Positions 24,004-38,377 of a stretch of DNA of 64,000 nucleotides are shown one piece after another. Both the position numbers and the translations under genes were made by a program. The notes beneath the pieces were generated by a model. The model searched no databases. It was not told where the DNA came from and was given only the letters and a program-made list of their open reading frames with translations. How positions within the stretch are numbered: position 1 is the first letter of the stretch; each line of letters opens with the position of its first letter. The DNA is from Agelaius tricolor (lineage: Eukaryota > Chordata > Aves > Passeriformes > Icteridae), in NCBI GenBank assembly GCA_023055355.1, contig JALJCS010000004.1, positions 22,657,744 through 22,721,743 of the forward strand. Direction: 5' to 3'.

Positions 24004-25653
24004 CTGACCCATGTTTATTTTCCCTGAGATATTAACAACAGCAGCTGTGTTTGTCTAAACAATGGTTCTATATTCTGAGTGTAATTCTTTTATAAAATGC
24101 ATATGTCAAAAAATACCAATTTTAAGAGAAAAACTGTAAAGAAACAATGAAACACACAATGACCCGTAAGAAGCAGATTTTTTTTTAGTAAAGCCTAGTA
24201 AATTAAGCTAGTGACTATCCTCAAGGTTCTTCATCTTTTGTTGGTAGATTTTAAATTTTTTTTTGTGACAAAAACTATAATTTCTTTCTGAATAGATCAT
24301 TGTCTGGAGTTAGGTTTTGCCTGTTCCAGGAGGCGCAGTGATATCTAATTTGAAACAAAACAATTTTTGACAGAATCATTAACTCAAGATTGGTAGCATG
24401 TTTGTAGAAAACCACCCACAATGGACAATCCAATATTCTATGCTCTCAGCAAGGAAATTATGCAGTGTCGCTGTAATTGGACGTTATGTAACTGCAGATT
24501 ATTCTCTTGGACCTAATTATTCATTTGTTTTTGTATCTTACTGGACAAAATACATGAGATGTTTTAAGATAAGTTTTTTTTGCCTGAAATTTAGCAGGAA
24601 GGCAAAGAGAAATCTATTTTTTAAAAGCCCATATCATGTGAGGGGCTGGCCATAGTCAGTGCAGACCTGGAAGGAGTCTCTGCTCCGTGGCTGTATTTGT
24701 TCAGTTGCTCAGAAACTAACTCTTAGTTTTGATGAAAGATTAAAAGGGCAACTTATTCCTTTGTGGGTATGTTACTAATCAAAGATTTGATGACAATTAG
24801 ATCTGTTTAGAGGAAAACAAGAGATGAGGGGAAGAGATCACAAGCGGTATATTAATACAACTTGTGGCTTTCCTTTATGTTTCTTCTTCTAACTGGATGG
24901 TAACTTTGAAGATGTGATGAAACATTCCTAAAGTAGTAAGAAGCAAAAGCCCGAAATCTTGATTTTTGTCTGACTTGAAAAAATAAACTAAATATAGGTT
25001 TTACTGGACTACTTCAACAGAAGGCGTTGGCTGAATATCTGCTATTTATGTTATAGTCAACTTTATATTCTGTTTTCATCGAACAGGGAAGAATAATGAT
25101 GATGCTTTATGGAAACAGTTATGACTTAAGTGGAAAAGCTGTGAGGAAGAAAAAGAAAAAGAATGTGCTAGAAAGTAAAAAGGAGGAAGTGACTCTAAGA
25201 AACTAACATAGGGATAATAGATGAGTCTTAATAATAATGAGTCTCCTAATAACAGAGTCTTTGTGGTGGAGGGCTGAATGATTAAGTACTGATTTTCAGT
25301 AATATTAGGGTAGTATTGCCAGTTTGAACATCAGTCAAGAAAGAATAAGATGTCCCCTTTCTCTATAAGCCTGATAGCAACAAGGCTAAATTCTAACTTT
25401 TGTTTTAGGGGGCCAACTTTCTAGGCTTGCAGAAAGTTGTGAGTGCGAGCATGTGGGCTAAGAATTGGTGTGTTATTTGTTAGATGCCTGAGATATGACA
25501 AGGCTCTGCTTTCTGATGACCAGAGAAAAGAACCCTTTACTATGAAAAATTGATACATTTACCATTACTAAGGTATTTTAATTACACTCCTTGGCTTCAG
25601 CCTCAGCCATTGACAGACCTTTCACTACTTAGTAATCTGAGATAGAAGGATTA
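24004..25653. other. Unassigned AT-rich stretch
   Basis: No gene, CR1 tail or LTR signature is visible. Short purine-rich runs occur near 25,140-25,190. Nothing else can be supported. Confidence 0.5.
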
Positions 25654-25868
25654 TCACAGAATCACAGAATCAATTAAGTGGGAAGAGACCTCTGAGATCC
25701 CCAAGTCCAACATCTGACTCAACACCATCTTGTCAACTAGATCATGGCACTGAGTGCCTCATCCAGTCTTAAACACCTCCAGGGATTTCGCCATGTCCCT
25801 GGGCAGCCCATTCCAATGCCCAGTCACATTTTCTGTGAAGACCTTCTTTCTGGCATCCAACTAAAATT
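25654..25868 (-). mobile_element. CR1 LINE fragment, 3' end
   Basis: The plus strand opens with tcacagaatcacagaat, the reverse complement of a CR1 tail. CR1 3' UTR words follow: gggaagagacctctgagatc, aacacctccagggat and ccctgggcagcccattccaa. The copy is about 215 bp, 5'-truncated, and contains no reverse transcriptase. The right edge near gcatccaact is approximate. It is fairly close to the general CR1 pattern, so younger than the copy at 28.6 kb. Confidence 0.88.
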
Positions 25869-28583
25869 ATGTAGAATTCCCAAAGAAACTGGGAGTTTTG
25901 TTTTGTTGAAGAATTTAATTCCTATTGAATAATCTTTCCCCAGCACTTTTGCACCTGGATGTGCTACAGAGAATCCATTGATAACAGAGTAACATGCCCT
26001 TTGGTTTAGTATGTATTATGAACATGTGGTTTCAGAACTACAACTAGGCTCTATGCAAGGCTTTCTGCACAACAAAATACAACAGATGAAGGAGGATGAG
26101 ATAAGGATAGAGCTTGGGGATTCTCCACTGCATTCCTCTTTATTCTGTAGCCACTACCTCTCACAGATTCAACTTTTATTTTTTTTACACCAGTGATCTT
26201 TTTGTTATCAGCTGTGTCATGTTCTGGTTTACAGGAGACTTTTCCCTGGGATAATGCATAACAAAGCTTAAAGCCCATAGTTATTTTGTTTGTAACACCT
26301 GAATATAATTTGGAGTTTTTCGCTTATAGAACTCACATAAGCATTATTGTTTGCCTTGAAATAGCTGATCATTAAATTTTCTGTGGCATAATGTGTCATT
26401 GCAGAACCATTAAGTTTCTGAGACATATTATTAAGATTTTAATTTCTGCTGGAATGTGGAACAAAAAAAAAGACTTTCCAAATGTTTTATTTCTAAATTG
26501 ATTTATTTGGATTCTTTGTTCTAACAAATCACTACTGATGTAGAATTAATTATATTTCTGAGAAGTTTAAACTGCTGAAGTTTGGATCATTTCCTTAGTA
26601 GGGGACTGTTTCCTTCTAGTAACTTGAGCAAGCCTAATGCTGCCAAATTTTGCCCTCCCCTGACCTCTATTCTTTCTGAGCCTGGCTGTGTTTTTGCCAG
26701 AGAATGCTGAGATCTGGATTTCATTGTCAAGGAATGCCTTGGAAGGTAAATTTTTCCACGTGACAGAGGTAAGTGTTTGGCTCTCAAGGCCTCCCTATTA
26801 CAATTCTTAAACTTTTATTTCCAAGTCGGGAACAGAAGGAGTCATAAAAATGTGAAAAATGTGTGTTCTGAGGGAGAGGTGAGTAGGTAATGTATCACAA
26901 ATTTTAATGTGCATACTGTTATGAGGTAACTACATTTTGGAAAATCCGACACAGTTCATTTGTTGATGTTTTCTTTTTATTTCTTCAGATTTCTAAGCAC
27001 ATATTGTAATGTAGGTCAGAGAAAGATGATGGACTGAGGGCTTTACATTAGCAGGGGATGGGTCAGTCATAGGGACAGTCAGTAATGGTACATACCTGAA
27101 TTCACTTCTCTCTAGTTAATGCTAGACAGGGCATACAAGTGAACTCGTATTTTTTTATTCCTTAGGAGGAAGCCCACTGCTTACTTTCCAGATTTCCTGA
27201 CAGATGCAACAGAGGCCAAGACTGAATAGTGACTGACAAAAGTGTATAAAGAAACTGTGAATCCTTGTACCCTGGGTGAAGTCCTTGGATCTTGAATAAT
27301 GTAGCATGCCTCTTTGAGGTATTTTGATAGAGAGGTAAGTGTAAGACAAGAGCTCAGCAACTGATATGTTTGTCATGCTAGTGAAAAACTAAGAGACAGT
27401 TGCAACTGATAAGTACTAGAAGGGCTCATGAAGATTTCCTAAAAGGAAACAGGGTAGTTTTCTAAACATGGTGTTTCAGTGGGCATCACAATGGACATAA
27501 CATTTTCAGTATACTGAAGAGTGGGCGGTGAGCTACACTAGCCTGAATGGGCTAGTAAACTAAATGAGATGCACAACTCCCATCTCAGTTAAGCATATAT
27601 GGGATGCCCTGCTCAAGGAATCATGAATTAGTCACTTTGCTTACTTTCAGATGACAACAGGTTATTTAAACCTTAAAGGAGAAAGTAATATCCAGAAGCT
27701 AGTCTCTTTTCCTATTTACCTTACTTCCCATCCCACACAGGGACTTATTTTGTAAAAATAGTGTTCAACACTTATAATACAGAACTTGAGAGTAGGAAAA
27801 AAATGACTAGTATTATCAAAAGACCCCCAAAACCATCTGAGGGGATTTTTGAACAAAGAAGTAAGGCTACATTATGTAGAGTTTCCTAATTGTAGCAAAA
27901 TTGTTGATTTTTTTTTCAGATAAAATAGATAGTTGTACCCCTTTAAAAAAATCATAATTTTGAAAATCTTTTTAAGTTAAGATCTTTAGGAGGTCTAAGC
28001 TATTTTATGTAAACAGTTGTTAGAAATCTGTGTGAAATCAGAGTACAGATGAGAATTTAAATCCAAACCATCTTGTTTGGAAAACTGCAGTCAAAATCAA
28101 AGCTTTAAATCAATCTAAATATGCAATAGTACTGAAAATTCTTCTTTCAAAATGTATCCAACTTTCTGCTATAAAAATAATATATGGGTTTTGCTACACT
28201 TTTTAAATTCTGCCAGCTCTATTCAGACAAAGTGCTAGGATTAATTTTTTCCTCTACTATTGCTTCATTTCAAAACTTTTTCAAAGATTGTGTTTCATTA
28301 TTCTAGCCATAAAATTTAATAGGCCACTTGCCCATCTCAAAGAGAAAAAGGAAACATTATGCCTTAGGTCCACAATAATTTTGGATGTAAAAATTAGACA
28401 TTTACCCAAATATCTTTAACTGTATTTTGTGACTTTCAAAGAGGTGAGGCAATTTTGAAACTAAATAGTTCGAACTATTCTGATTTTAGAATTTCCTGTA
28501 ACTAAATGAATTAATTTCCTGTTTATTAGTTTAAGTATTAGGTTATGGAATCGTTTTGCTGAAGTATTTGTCTTCATTGCCTA
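25869..28583. other. Unassigned AT-rich stretch
   Basis: About 2.7 kb with no recognised gene or mobile element. A 7-bp hairpin, actagcc/ggctagt, lies near 27,538-27,557. The frames present are short and featureless. Confidence 0.5.
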
Positions 28584-29268
28584 AAGACCAGTAAGGTATC
28601 ATCAAATCCAACTCTCTGCTCCTCTCTAAAGACCACAAACTAAAACTATATCATATAGCAGTACACAGATGCTCTTTGAAGACTTTACTCCTCCAAGCTG
28701 AACAAATCAAGTAACCTATGCAGAATTCCTTCTCTTGAGGCCTTTCAGCATCTTCATCACCATCCTCTGGACACATTCTAATTGTTTGACATCCATCTTA
28801 TATTGCAGAGCTCAAAAGTGCACACAGAACTCACAGTAAGGGAGATCCAGCATAGGATAGAGGGGGACAATCCCCTCCCTCAACTGTCCAGCAATGCTGT
28901 GCCTGATGCACTCAAGGACATGGTTGATCCTTCTGGCTGCCAGGGCACTGCTGACTCATATTCAACTTTCTGTTGACCCAAAACCTTTCTGTGGGGCTGT
29001 GCTCCAGCCTCTTTTTTCCCAATTTGCAGGTATAACTAGGATTACCCCATTCCAGGTAGAGAATCCTGCATCTATTAAAATGCAGACAGTCCAAGACTGC
29101 CCAGCCCCCTAGTCTACCCAAATCTCTCTGCAAAGCCTCTGTACCCTCAAAGAAGTCCAAAGTTCCTCCCATCTTTGTATCATTTACAATCTTTCTTAAT
29201 GTATATTTGACTCCTGTGTCCATATAATTTGTAAAACCATTAAAGAACACTGACACTAAAACTAAGCC
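28584..29268 (-). mobile_element. Old CR1 LINE copy, 3' UTR and end of ORF2
   Basis: Plus-strand words such as catcctctggacacattcta, gccagggcactgctgactca and ataactaggattacccc match the reverse complement of the 3' part of CR1 ORF2 and its UTR. Others are acccaaatctctctgcaaag and gtatcatttacaatctttct. The copy spans about 685 bp with small deletions, for example around 29,070-29,100, and the reading frame is destroyed. The tail end is hard to see, which fits an older subfamily than those at 25.7 and 48.3 kb. It is inert and lies upstream of a second minus-strand CR1. Confidence 0.85.
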
Positions 29269-30755
29269 TTCAATTAGAGTTTCTCAAATGATTTGTTATC
29301 AAATAGTAGGCACTTTCAGACATTTACATATCCAGCAGCAAGCCCAGCCATATAGGTAAGTCTAAATTGCATAGAAGATACATAGGGATTGAAACATTGT
29401 GACTATTTGTGTAGGTAATGAACTCAGCATTTTCAAGATCTGAAAAATAGTACATTGAATATTTTTTAAATATACAGTCTTTTTCAGTAAATCTGATAAG
29501 GGAGAATGTCTCCCAAATATTTTAAATCTGGATAATTTAATAGTCAGAAATAGTAACACTGGTTTGCACATTGCAGCAGAATGTAAGAAAAAAGATTAAA
29601 AAGTTTGTAAAAGAGCACTAAAAAGCAATATTAATTCTAATAAAAGTTTTAAGTTTGCTCTCTTTTGCCACATCTTGTGGCTAGGTAATGTCATCAACTC
29701 TAATAGACGTAATCAATTAAAGGTTGTTTTTAATTTGTCCTTTTGTGAATTATTTGCTTACTTGCCATTTGTTTCTCTTTAAAAATGTCTGTTAATTTCC
29801 AGTTCTGCCACTAGCAATATCAATACCAGAATTTTACTTCTTTTGAGAAAACAAGCATTTATAAGTTCATTTTTCCTTGTCTTCTACTCTTATCCCTGAA
29901 GTTCAGAAATCCTAATCTTTTTTAAAACTGTGGTGCATTCAGATTTCCTTTGTTCTTTTACTGTTTCTTCACACAATTCAACCATTACTTTTCTGAGTGT
30001 CTCTTCATTAAATATCTTCACGAGATATACCTATTTTTTAAGGAGTTCCTAAAAAAAAGTGTGTGTAGTGCATTTGATATCTTGGTAAACTTTCTGTGAA
30101 ACAAGTTTCCAGTAAATATGATGGATGCTATGTATATAACCTTTATTATGAAGGAATTACATGTTTTATCTGTTTATTGTGCTCACTCAGCATTCCCAGA
30201 AATAAAAAAATTAAAAAAAAAAAAAGTGGCTGAATCTTTTATTTTAATTGGAACAGAAATTTTCCATAAAGAACTGTGGAAAACATCTTGTTCCATTGGT
30301 CTTGGTCCAAGGATTTTTAGTCCTGGAATCAGTATGAACCTAGAAATTTAGAGTGAAATCATTCATATTGAGAACCTGATGTTTGTACTGCAGCATAGTC
30401 TTTTTAATTCAGGCAATTGCAATGCATCCTCTGGGCTTCTTTCATCCGCATGTTCCAGGAGTGCTCCATCATATGAACCAAAATATAAATGGAGACAAGC
30501 ACAATATTTGTTTCAAGATCATAGTCCTGATCCAAGCAAAACACTAAAGTAGATACATCCATAAACTGTTGGTTCTGCTTATCTGATTTCCTGTTTCTTG
30601 CAAATATTTTCCAAATCACTGTTCTCCTTTGCATATCTGAAGCTTCTTCTATAATTATTGATTGCTTTGTTTTGTGGAATATTTTGAAGTAAGTTTACCT
30701 GAAATCTGATGCTTAGAGACTTACAGAGGTATGTTTGGGGAAAAAAGGCTAAATT
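29269..30755. other. Unassigned AT-rich stretch between two CR1 copies
   Basis: No recognised gene or repeat. An A-run near 30,210-30,225 is the only simple repeat of note. Confidence 0.5.
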
Positions 30756-32430
30756 TCATGGAATCATAGAATAGTTTGTTTTAAAGGTCATCTTTAGGGA
30801 GATCTACTACTAGATCAGGTTGCTCAGAGCCTCATTCAACCTCACCTTGAATGTCTCTAGCTATGGTGCATCCATCACCTCTCTGGGCAACTTTTCTCAT
30901 TGCCTCACCACACACATTGTAAAAACATTCTTTGTTACACCTAATTTTAAATGACTCCCTTTCATGTAAAGCCTTTCCCCCTTATCCTAACACTCCATGC
31001 TCTTGTAAAAAGTCTGTCTCCCAGTCTTTAGACCCTTTCTAGGTCCTAAAATCCTGCTATGAAATCTCCCTGGACCCTTCTCATCACTGGGCTAGACAGT
31101 TCCAGCTCTCCCAGTCTGTCTTCATCAGAGATGTGCTTCAGCCATCCTCATGGCTTCCTCTGGACTCACTCTAGTCACATGATGTCCTTCTTCTTTTTGG
31201 AGCTCCAGAGCTGGATGCAACACTCCAGCTGAGGTCTAAGCAGAGCAGAGCAGAGCAGGGCAGAGCAGAGCAGAGCAGAGCAGAGGGGCAGAATCCTCTC
31301 CCTGCTGGCCACGCTGCTTTGGATGTAGCCCAGGATGTGTTTGATTTTCTGGACTACAAGTGCCCATTGTCAGGTCATGTCAAGTTTTTTGTCCACCAGC
31401 ATCTCCAAGTCCTTCTCAGCAGGACTTCTTATAATCCCTTCACCCCCCAGCCTGTGTTGGAACCAGAGGTTGCCCTGACACATCTGCAGCACCTTGCACT
31501 TGACCTTGTTAAATCTCATGTGATTTCCATGGGCCCAGTTCTCAAGCTTGTCCAGGTCCCACTGGATGGCATCTGGTTCTTCAGGAGTGTCAACAGCACT
31601 ACTCAGCTCAGTGTCATCAGCAAATTTGCTGAGGGTGCACTTGATCCCCTTGATTATGTTAATGATGAAGTCTTCAAACAGTACTGGTCCCAGTATAGAC
31701 TGCTGAGGGACACCCTTTTTTACCAGTGTCCATTGAGATACTGAGTCACTGACCTCTAAATTCTGGATACAATTGTCTAAACCACTAATTCATTGAATTA
31801 TCCATCCATCAAATCCATCTCTTTCCAATTTAGAGAACAGGATGTTCTGAATTCTGGAACTGTATCAAAGGCTTTACAGAAGTCCAGATAAATGGCATCT
31901 GTAACTCTTTCATGTAAATGACATCACTAACTGTCCACAGATAAAGTCACTCCATCATAGACCACTGGGCTGGTCATGCAGGACTTGCCCTTGGTGGAAC
32001 TGCACTGACTGTCTCTGATCACTTCCTGTTCTCCGGGTGCCTCAGCACAGCTTCTAGGAGGATCTGTTCCAGGATCTTCTGAGGCACAGAAGGGAAGCCG
32101 ACAGGGTGGTAGTTCCCACAGTTCTCCTTTCTATCCTTTTGAAGATGGGTAAGATATTTACCCAGACCCCTGGGACTTCACCTGACTGCCATGACTTTTC
32201 AAGTATCATGGAGAATGGCATGGAAACTACATCACTGAACTCCCTCAGGACTCTGAGAGTAATTCCATCAGACTTCATAGACTTATGTATATTGAGGTTT
32301 CTCAGGTAGTCATGCACCAGATCTTTACTTACAGTGGGACTTTGCTCCCCTAATTCTTGTCTTGCATAACAACCAGTTGATAGGTGTGAGAAGATGGGTT
32401 GCTGTGGAAGACTAAGGCAAAATTTTTTTA
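30756..32430 (-). mobile_element. CR1 LINE, 5'-truncated, with decayed reverse transcriptase
   Basis: The 3' tail is at 30756 (tcatggaatcatagaatag, the reverse complement of the CR1 end). The body continues through the 3' UTR and the C-terminal part of ORF2 to about 32430. On the minus strand, 32317-32054 still reads as the reverse-transcriptase segment: LRNLNIHKSM, then SMILEKSWQSGEVPG followed by LPIFKR. In live elements this segment leads to the NYRPVSLTS region. Indels and stops break the rest, so it cannot be active. About 1.7 kb of a full element of several kb remains. The plus-strand frame 31319-31744 is only its antisense shadow. Confidence 0.93.
31241..31285. repeat. CAGAG microsatellite, nine units, inside CR1
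   Basis: Nine 5-bp units of cagag run without a break, the fourth changed to caggg. It sits in the part of CR1 where the element normally has a short gcagagtagagg-like word, so it looks like a local expansion of element sequence. Length variation between individuals is plausible but not shown. Confidence 0.95.
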
Positions 32431-35400
32431 GTATCCCTTTTGTTCTTGGAATAATGTTATTTTTATTTTTAAAATATCTTACGGCAGATGGATTTAGGAA
32501 TAATAAGAAATGGTGATTTCTTTTTGATTTTATATCAGAATATATTACAGGTTTTTACCTCAATGTCAAGGAATAAGCAGCTTGGACGGTCACATAATAT
32601 TTCTTTGCATAAGTGACAGGACATAAAATAGTGTTGCCAGCAGAAACTGAGCAGAACAAAATGAACTAAAAGGTAAAATCTGAAACTTAGCAATGGATAA
32701 AAAAGTCCCTGAATACATGGTGTTCAGTCAGTAGCTTCCAAGAAATTTCATGTTTCTGGAGTCCCTGTGTCTCTGAACAGAGTAAAAGCAAAAATGTCAT
32801 TATGAAAGTGTTGACAGATGGCTTTTATGAACTGTAGAGTAAGTTTGACACATAATGCATTTGAAGAACACTGCATGGAATAAACTAGGCTGCAATATTT
32901 TTTAGATTAATTATTGTGACTGTGATCTTCCACTATGGTTATAAACATTCTTTATATAATTTGGGGTTATGTGTTTTCCTTTTGAACTTTCCCTTTGACA
33001 ATAACACTTTATTCTTAGCATGCAGTTTAGACAGCTTATGCTTAATGAAATGTGGCACACTTTTTCTGGATCTGATGTGTTTTGTATTGTGTGGTCTCTT
33101 GTGTTTCAAGATGTCTGTAAAACTAAAAAATAAAAAAACCAGCTTGTCAGAATTTTTCTTTCCCCTTTATACCATAATCTAATGCAATCTTGAAAATGTA
33201 ATTTTAAAAGTATACTGTATATATATCACCTCAGTTTCCTTTTCCATTAATTGAGACTAAAATGTATTTTCGAACACCAATTGTGACATGATGCATACCT
33301 TTGTGCATGCTATCTTTAGAAAGTAAATGAAAGATCCTTTGGTCATTTTGTGTCTCTTTAGGCTGTTGTTATCACAGTTTGTGCAGTATAGAATAGAAGA
33401 CCAACATTTTAAAAGAAAATCTAGTCATAGTTCAGAGGTTGTGGGAATAGTTTGCATTTCTTGCTCCTAATACATACAGCTTCTCTGCTACCACTGAAAC
33501 ATGATGGGATACTTGCCACTTGTAATTTCATAAATACAAACTGAAAAACTTCAAATTAAAAAACCTTAAAATTTGGCAATATCAAACCCCAAAGTGCTCA
33601 AGTTTATTCTGTATTGATTCTGTGATTTTATTAAGTTTATCATGGAATATAAGTTTAAGGGAGATTGAAATAATTGCTGTTAGAGATCCAAATTAATATT
33701 AGATAGATATTATTCCTTGTTGTCTACTTAACTGGGATCAGATTTTTTCAGTATTTCACCTTTTTCCGAGAGCCATCTTTACGCTAGTGGGGATATAACT
33801 TCTTTGGTGTGTATGTGTTTCATTTTGGTATGCATCTTCACATTGCTTAGTGAAGAATAAATGAAAGGGCTCTATTTTTTGCATACTTATATATGTGGGT
33901 TATACTTTGTATGTTTTTAATTTAATAGGGCAGTACTTTCCATTAAAAGATGTCTCTCATTACAAGGAATGCTGTTATGGAACTGTGTGCATTTAGCTTG
34001 ATTCTCACTCAATTTAAAAGAAATACTGTGGAAAAAAATACATCAAAGCACAGGAAAATCGTTAGTAGGCATTCTGTTTTATAAACAGATGAGCAAATTC
34101 ATATGATGAGTGGGGTCTCTGGGTCAAATAAAGCACCCAAATAATCTTAAATGGAGTGGCAGAATTTGTGTAAATGGCCCTACTGATCTATACACAGCTT
34201 TCTGGCTTTTCTTTAATAACCACTTCTCCTTTCCCTGCTACAGAAGAAATTATGTGCTTTTAATTTTTTTTTTCCTAAAGCGGACAAATTGTTTCATTCT
34301 TCCTCTGTAAAATGCACTAGTTAGCAAGTGAAATTCTTACTGTCCAGTTAGAATCCTATATACATCTTCTATTGCCAAAACCTTGCTTACACTAGCTTCA
34401 GCTTTAGGACTGAAGTTTGATGATCTCTTCTGGTTCCTGGTGAATAGTTGCTCATATTGCAAGAAAACTTCTTAGCAGATACCACTGACTTTCAGATGTG
34501 CAGAAAAACTTTTGTAATTGTTTACAATTAAGGACAAAAATACAGAGCTATTCACTCATTCTTCAAAGTTACATCTTCTAAGAAAAATGCAGTAAGTTTC
34601 TCACAAATTTAATGTGATTTTTTGCTAATGTTTCAATTACCTTGTCAAGTTACATTTCTATTATAAGAAAATTATTATTAATTACATGACAAATTTAGCA
34701 CTCTCCTAAGTTCAGTATGCATGGAGAAAGTAAGAAAAACCACAATTATTACTTTCTCTAAAATTCCTGGGAGAAAAGATCTGAATTTCTAATAATTTTT
34801 CTTATCTTTCTTTGAATACTTCCACATCTGTATCTGGAGCAAATCATGACTTCCAGACTTTGTCCCTGATTTTACAACTAATTCAAATAATCAGCACCCT
34901 GGACCCACGAGGAAATAATTGCACTCCAATTGAAGTTTTTAATGGAGCACAACTAAAACAATACAGAACTCATACCTTTGTGGATAATATTGTTAGGCCC
35001 TCTAGTATAAACTTTTTAAGAGAATAATCTTTCTTGCTTTTCATATCTCCTGAAAATATGGGTGGGGGTTTTTTGCTTGTTTGTTTTGGCTATTTTTATT
35101 TGCATAAAGAGGTATTTCAAGATTTTAGTTAGTTGAAATTTTATGGCTACAAGAAAATGTTTTGTTTCTTAACATAAATTTTCTCATTTAGCTTTGAAAT
35201 TTAAAGGTGTCATATAATGGTATATTGCTTCTGGGAGTAGGTAGTAGGTTTAATTTTTGCTTTATTTTTTTAAAGCAAGAAATAGATTTAGATTAATAAA
35301 TCTAAAATAACCAGTAGTCTTCTGGAGGCAAAGGGGGTACAAATTCTCAAATATGATGTAGATTTAGAGGTGGTTTAAAAAATAAACTATTTAGTCAGCA

Positions 35401-35823
35401 GTTCATAAGGGTATTCATTAATCAAATCTAAGGTATTGCTGCTGAATGTGATAATTTTAAGAGTTAAATTAAATTCACCTTAAAATTCTATTATTCTCTT
35501 TCCTAGTTAGATATCTGTTTCTGAGTCAAGAGGTTTGTTATTAGATCCTGCAGAATTACAAATTTTGTAGGTTACATAATTTCTGACCCTGTAGTATGGA
35601 GACATCAATCTTTGGGTTACTGACATTTTAAACTTGGTGGCAGTTTTTAGATTTTTGTCTGTTTTGCCAAACTCAGTCATTATTTTTTTGAGCCAGTTGG
35701 ACAAAAAAAGCAGGTCTCTCTGGCTGTTCTGGCAGGCATTTCATCCCAGCTGGTCTGTCTATAGTTGGTTTCTGCTAGATCTCCAAATAATTAGCAATTC
35801 AGCCTTAGTGAAAGGCTTTTACA

Positions 35824-35865
35824 GCCTTTAATGTGTGAGAGGTGAGCCTTTAATGTGAGAGGAGG
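35824..35865. repeat. Short tandem duplication
   Basis: gcctttaatgtgtgagaggt at 35824-35843 is followed directly by a second copy, gcctttaatgtgagaggagg, from 35846. The second copy lacks two bases. The unit is about 20-22 bp. Confidence 0.8.
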
Positions 35866-36086
35866 TCTTCTACCCAGTCAGTAAATCATTGGTCCTTACC
35901 CACTATTGGGCCTAACAAATATAATATGTTAGATGCTACGTATTTGTTCTCTGACTGCTTAATGTTCTGCTTTTATCTCCTCTGATTCCTATATGAGATT
36001 TTTTTTTAGAGAGCTGACCAACGTCCTGACAGAAATTAATGGCACAAATTACACAATAGATATTCTGTCTTTAAATAGAGAATTCT

Positions 36087-36107
36087 AATAAATAAATAAA
36101 TAAATAA
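36087..36107. repeat. AATA microsatellite
   Basis: Five uninterrupted AATA units plus a partial unit. No neighbouring gene. Confidence 0.9.
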
Positions 36108-38360
36108 GGAAAACTTCAAATGTCAAACAAAACAACCAAAAAACTCTCCAAACCAAAGCCAACAGTTCTCCCCATGACTCCATGTCAACAACCCCCAAAA
36201 AACATTTATTCCCATTTTATGGATATTGAGTAGATGCGCAAAGGAAATTTGATATGCAGAGCTGTTCATGCAATCCTTACCTAAAGGTAAAAGTTTAGCT
36301 CTCCTATCCTAAGAGTGGGTAGAGCAAACAGAATAGTATCCCTGACACTTTACGACAATGACAATTCATCTCCCTCACACTGTGCGGACATATTTTCAGT
36401 AGAGAAGCAGATTCCACAGCTTGTGAATGGTGCTTTCCTAAAGGCACCTTTTGGAGATGGGTTAAAAACATTTAGTGAATGCTCAGGCATCTATGGATTG
36501 TAATGTGAACATTTTTTTAGTGTGATGAAAGGCAAGGTTTGTAGGGGGAGTTGGTGGCTTTTATCGGACTTTATATTGATGGAAAAATGGCATGCTATAA
36601 CCATGCTAAACTCATTGTCAGGACAAAATTATGCTCAAAAATAGGATTTACAAAAGTCAATGGAAATCTGGAGGAAAATTAGATGTTTAAAGGAATTCAG
36701 GTACACAGAATTATTTTTTCATCCACAACAGAAACTCACCAACATAGAATTTGTAATTTTTAGTTTTTATTACATTTAAATTTCATTTTACAGCATGTGG
36801 TTCACATCTAATATAAACATAGTGGCACACGGGTGAAAATATCTACTAATGACATAAAAATGAGTCATTAAAACAGGTGAAAATTGCCTTGGGATGTGTC
36901 ATCAGGACTAAGTCAGTCTGAATTTCAGTGCAGTGTAGCTGACACAATGGGCCATATTTTTCCATTAGATATATAATGCTAGAAAACCTCTTGATGTCAA
37001 TGAAAGTTCTGTATATGCTTATGAAGGAAGAATTTGTCCTGCTGTGGTTTTCTATATTATCAAGCATTTTCCAACAATAATAAAAGGCGCCTCTGTTTGT
37101 CTTTCAAAGTACAACTTTGCCACCTATATTTCAGAGGTTTTGGCTGTGTTGTTACTCAGTGTGGAACTTAGGATAGAGAAGGAAAGATTCACATGTGCAC
37201 AATAGAGCTACATTTTTCATATTAAAAAATTGCTGTTCACATGCTGGGGGTGGGGTGAGGAGGGACAGGATATGCCAACCCAATAGTTAAGAATCTTTTT
37301 CACATAACCATATGATACCACATGACAACTCTTGGGGAAATTATGGCATACACTGGTACATACCACTTGAAGTGAAAGGAAGATGGCAAATATATTGACC
37401 TTATACTCAGCAACAGAAAAGTTACTTTTCAGAGATCGTGGCCTGCAGAGCCATTAAAACTTATTAGTTTGAGTGTAAAGTCATTGTTTTAAAATTTCCT
37501 GCTTTACAGTCTGTCAAAATAAGCTGTAAAGTATGTGTACTGTATATAATTACCTCTTCTGGTCTCAATCCACACACCAGAGTTTGGAAGGCATTCAAAT
37601 TTATAATTTTGTTTAATTGAAGTGTTATAATTAGCCTACTAATATAGTCATTCACTCGTCATGTAACTGAATTCCAAGATGCTTTACATGCACATTTCTA
37701 ATCAATTATGTTGTATGTTTTTGTAGAACTTATCTCTTTTTCTTAATGGGTGTAAGAAAACATTTATTTTTGTCATTTACCTTCTCCTCTTATGATCTGA
37801 GTACTGATCAGTATGTTGGACTAGGTGAAGCCTTTAGAAAAGAATAAAAGTTCAGAAGAAAAATTTCTTCTTACAAAGATAAAGTTAGAAGTCTACATCA
37901 TATTCTGATCAGGGGCACAACAGAATGAAAAAAAAGATATAACTAAAGTTAGTCATGACAAGATATGTACTTGAGCTAAGAAAAATTATTGAGTAGTTTT
38001 CACATTTTCGAGCAAAATGGCAAATGCTAGAAAGCTGAACATGTATTTTGTTTTGTTTGTGGAGTGTAAGAGGTTTAAGCCATGAAGTTATGAAAGACTC
38101 CCCTTTTTTCTTTTTCCAGTGATGATTGCTTCTACAATTATGTCTTCTAATTCCTTTTATTTAGACCTGTATATATCATTAGGACCACATATCTCCTTGT
38201 TTTTTTCCCCAGTGACTAGGAGATGACTAGAAGTGGGAGTGCTCATATAGTCACAAATTTTGGTCATGTTTGAAATACATGTTTTAAATACTTCCTCATT
38301 ATTTTTTTGTTTGCTCTTTCTTTGTTTTTGTGGATTGGCTTTTTGGTGGCTTGTTGTTTT

Positions 38361-38377
38361 GTTTTTTTTTTTTTTTA
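38361..38377. repeat. Poly-T run
   Basis: A run of about 16 T follows T-rich sequence (ttgttttg). It could be the old poly(A) tail of a minus-strand insert, but no retroposed body is recognised beside it. Confidence 0.7.

Noticed and set aside
31319..31744. 141-aa plus-strand frame
   Set aside because: It is antisense to the CR1 at 30.8-32.4 kb; the coding strand of that element is minus.
30756..32430. Active CR1 element
   Set aside because: The 5' half is missing and the reverse-transcriptase frame is broken by stops and indels.
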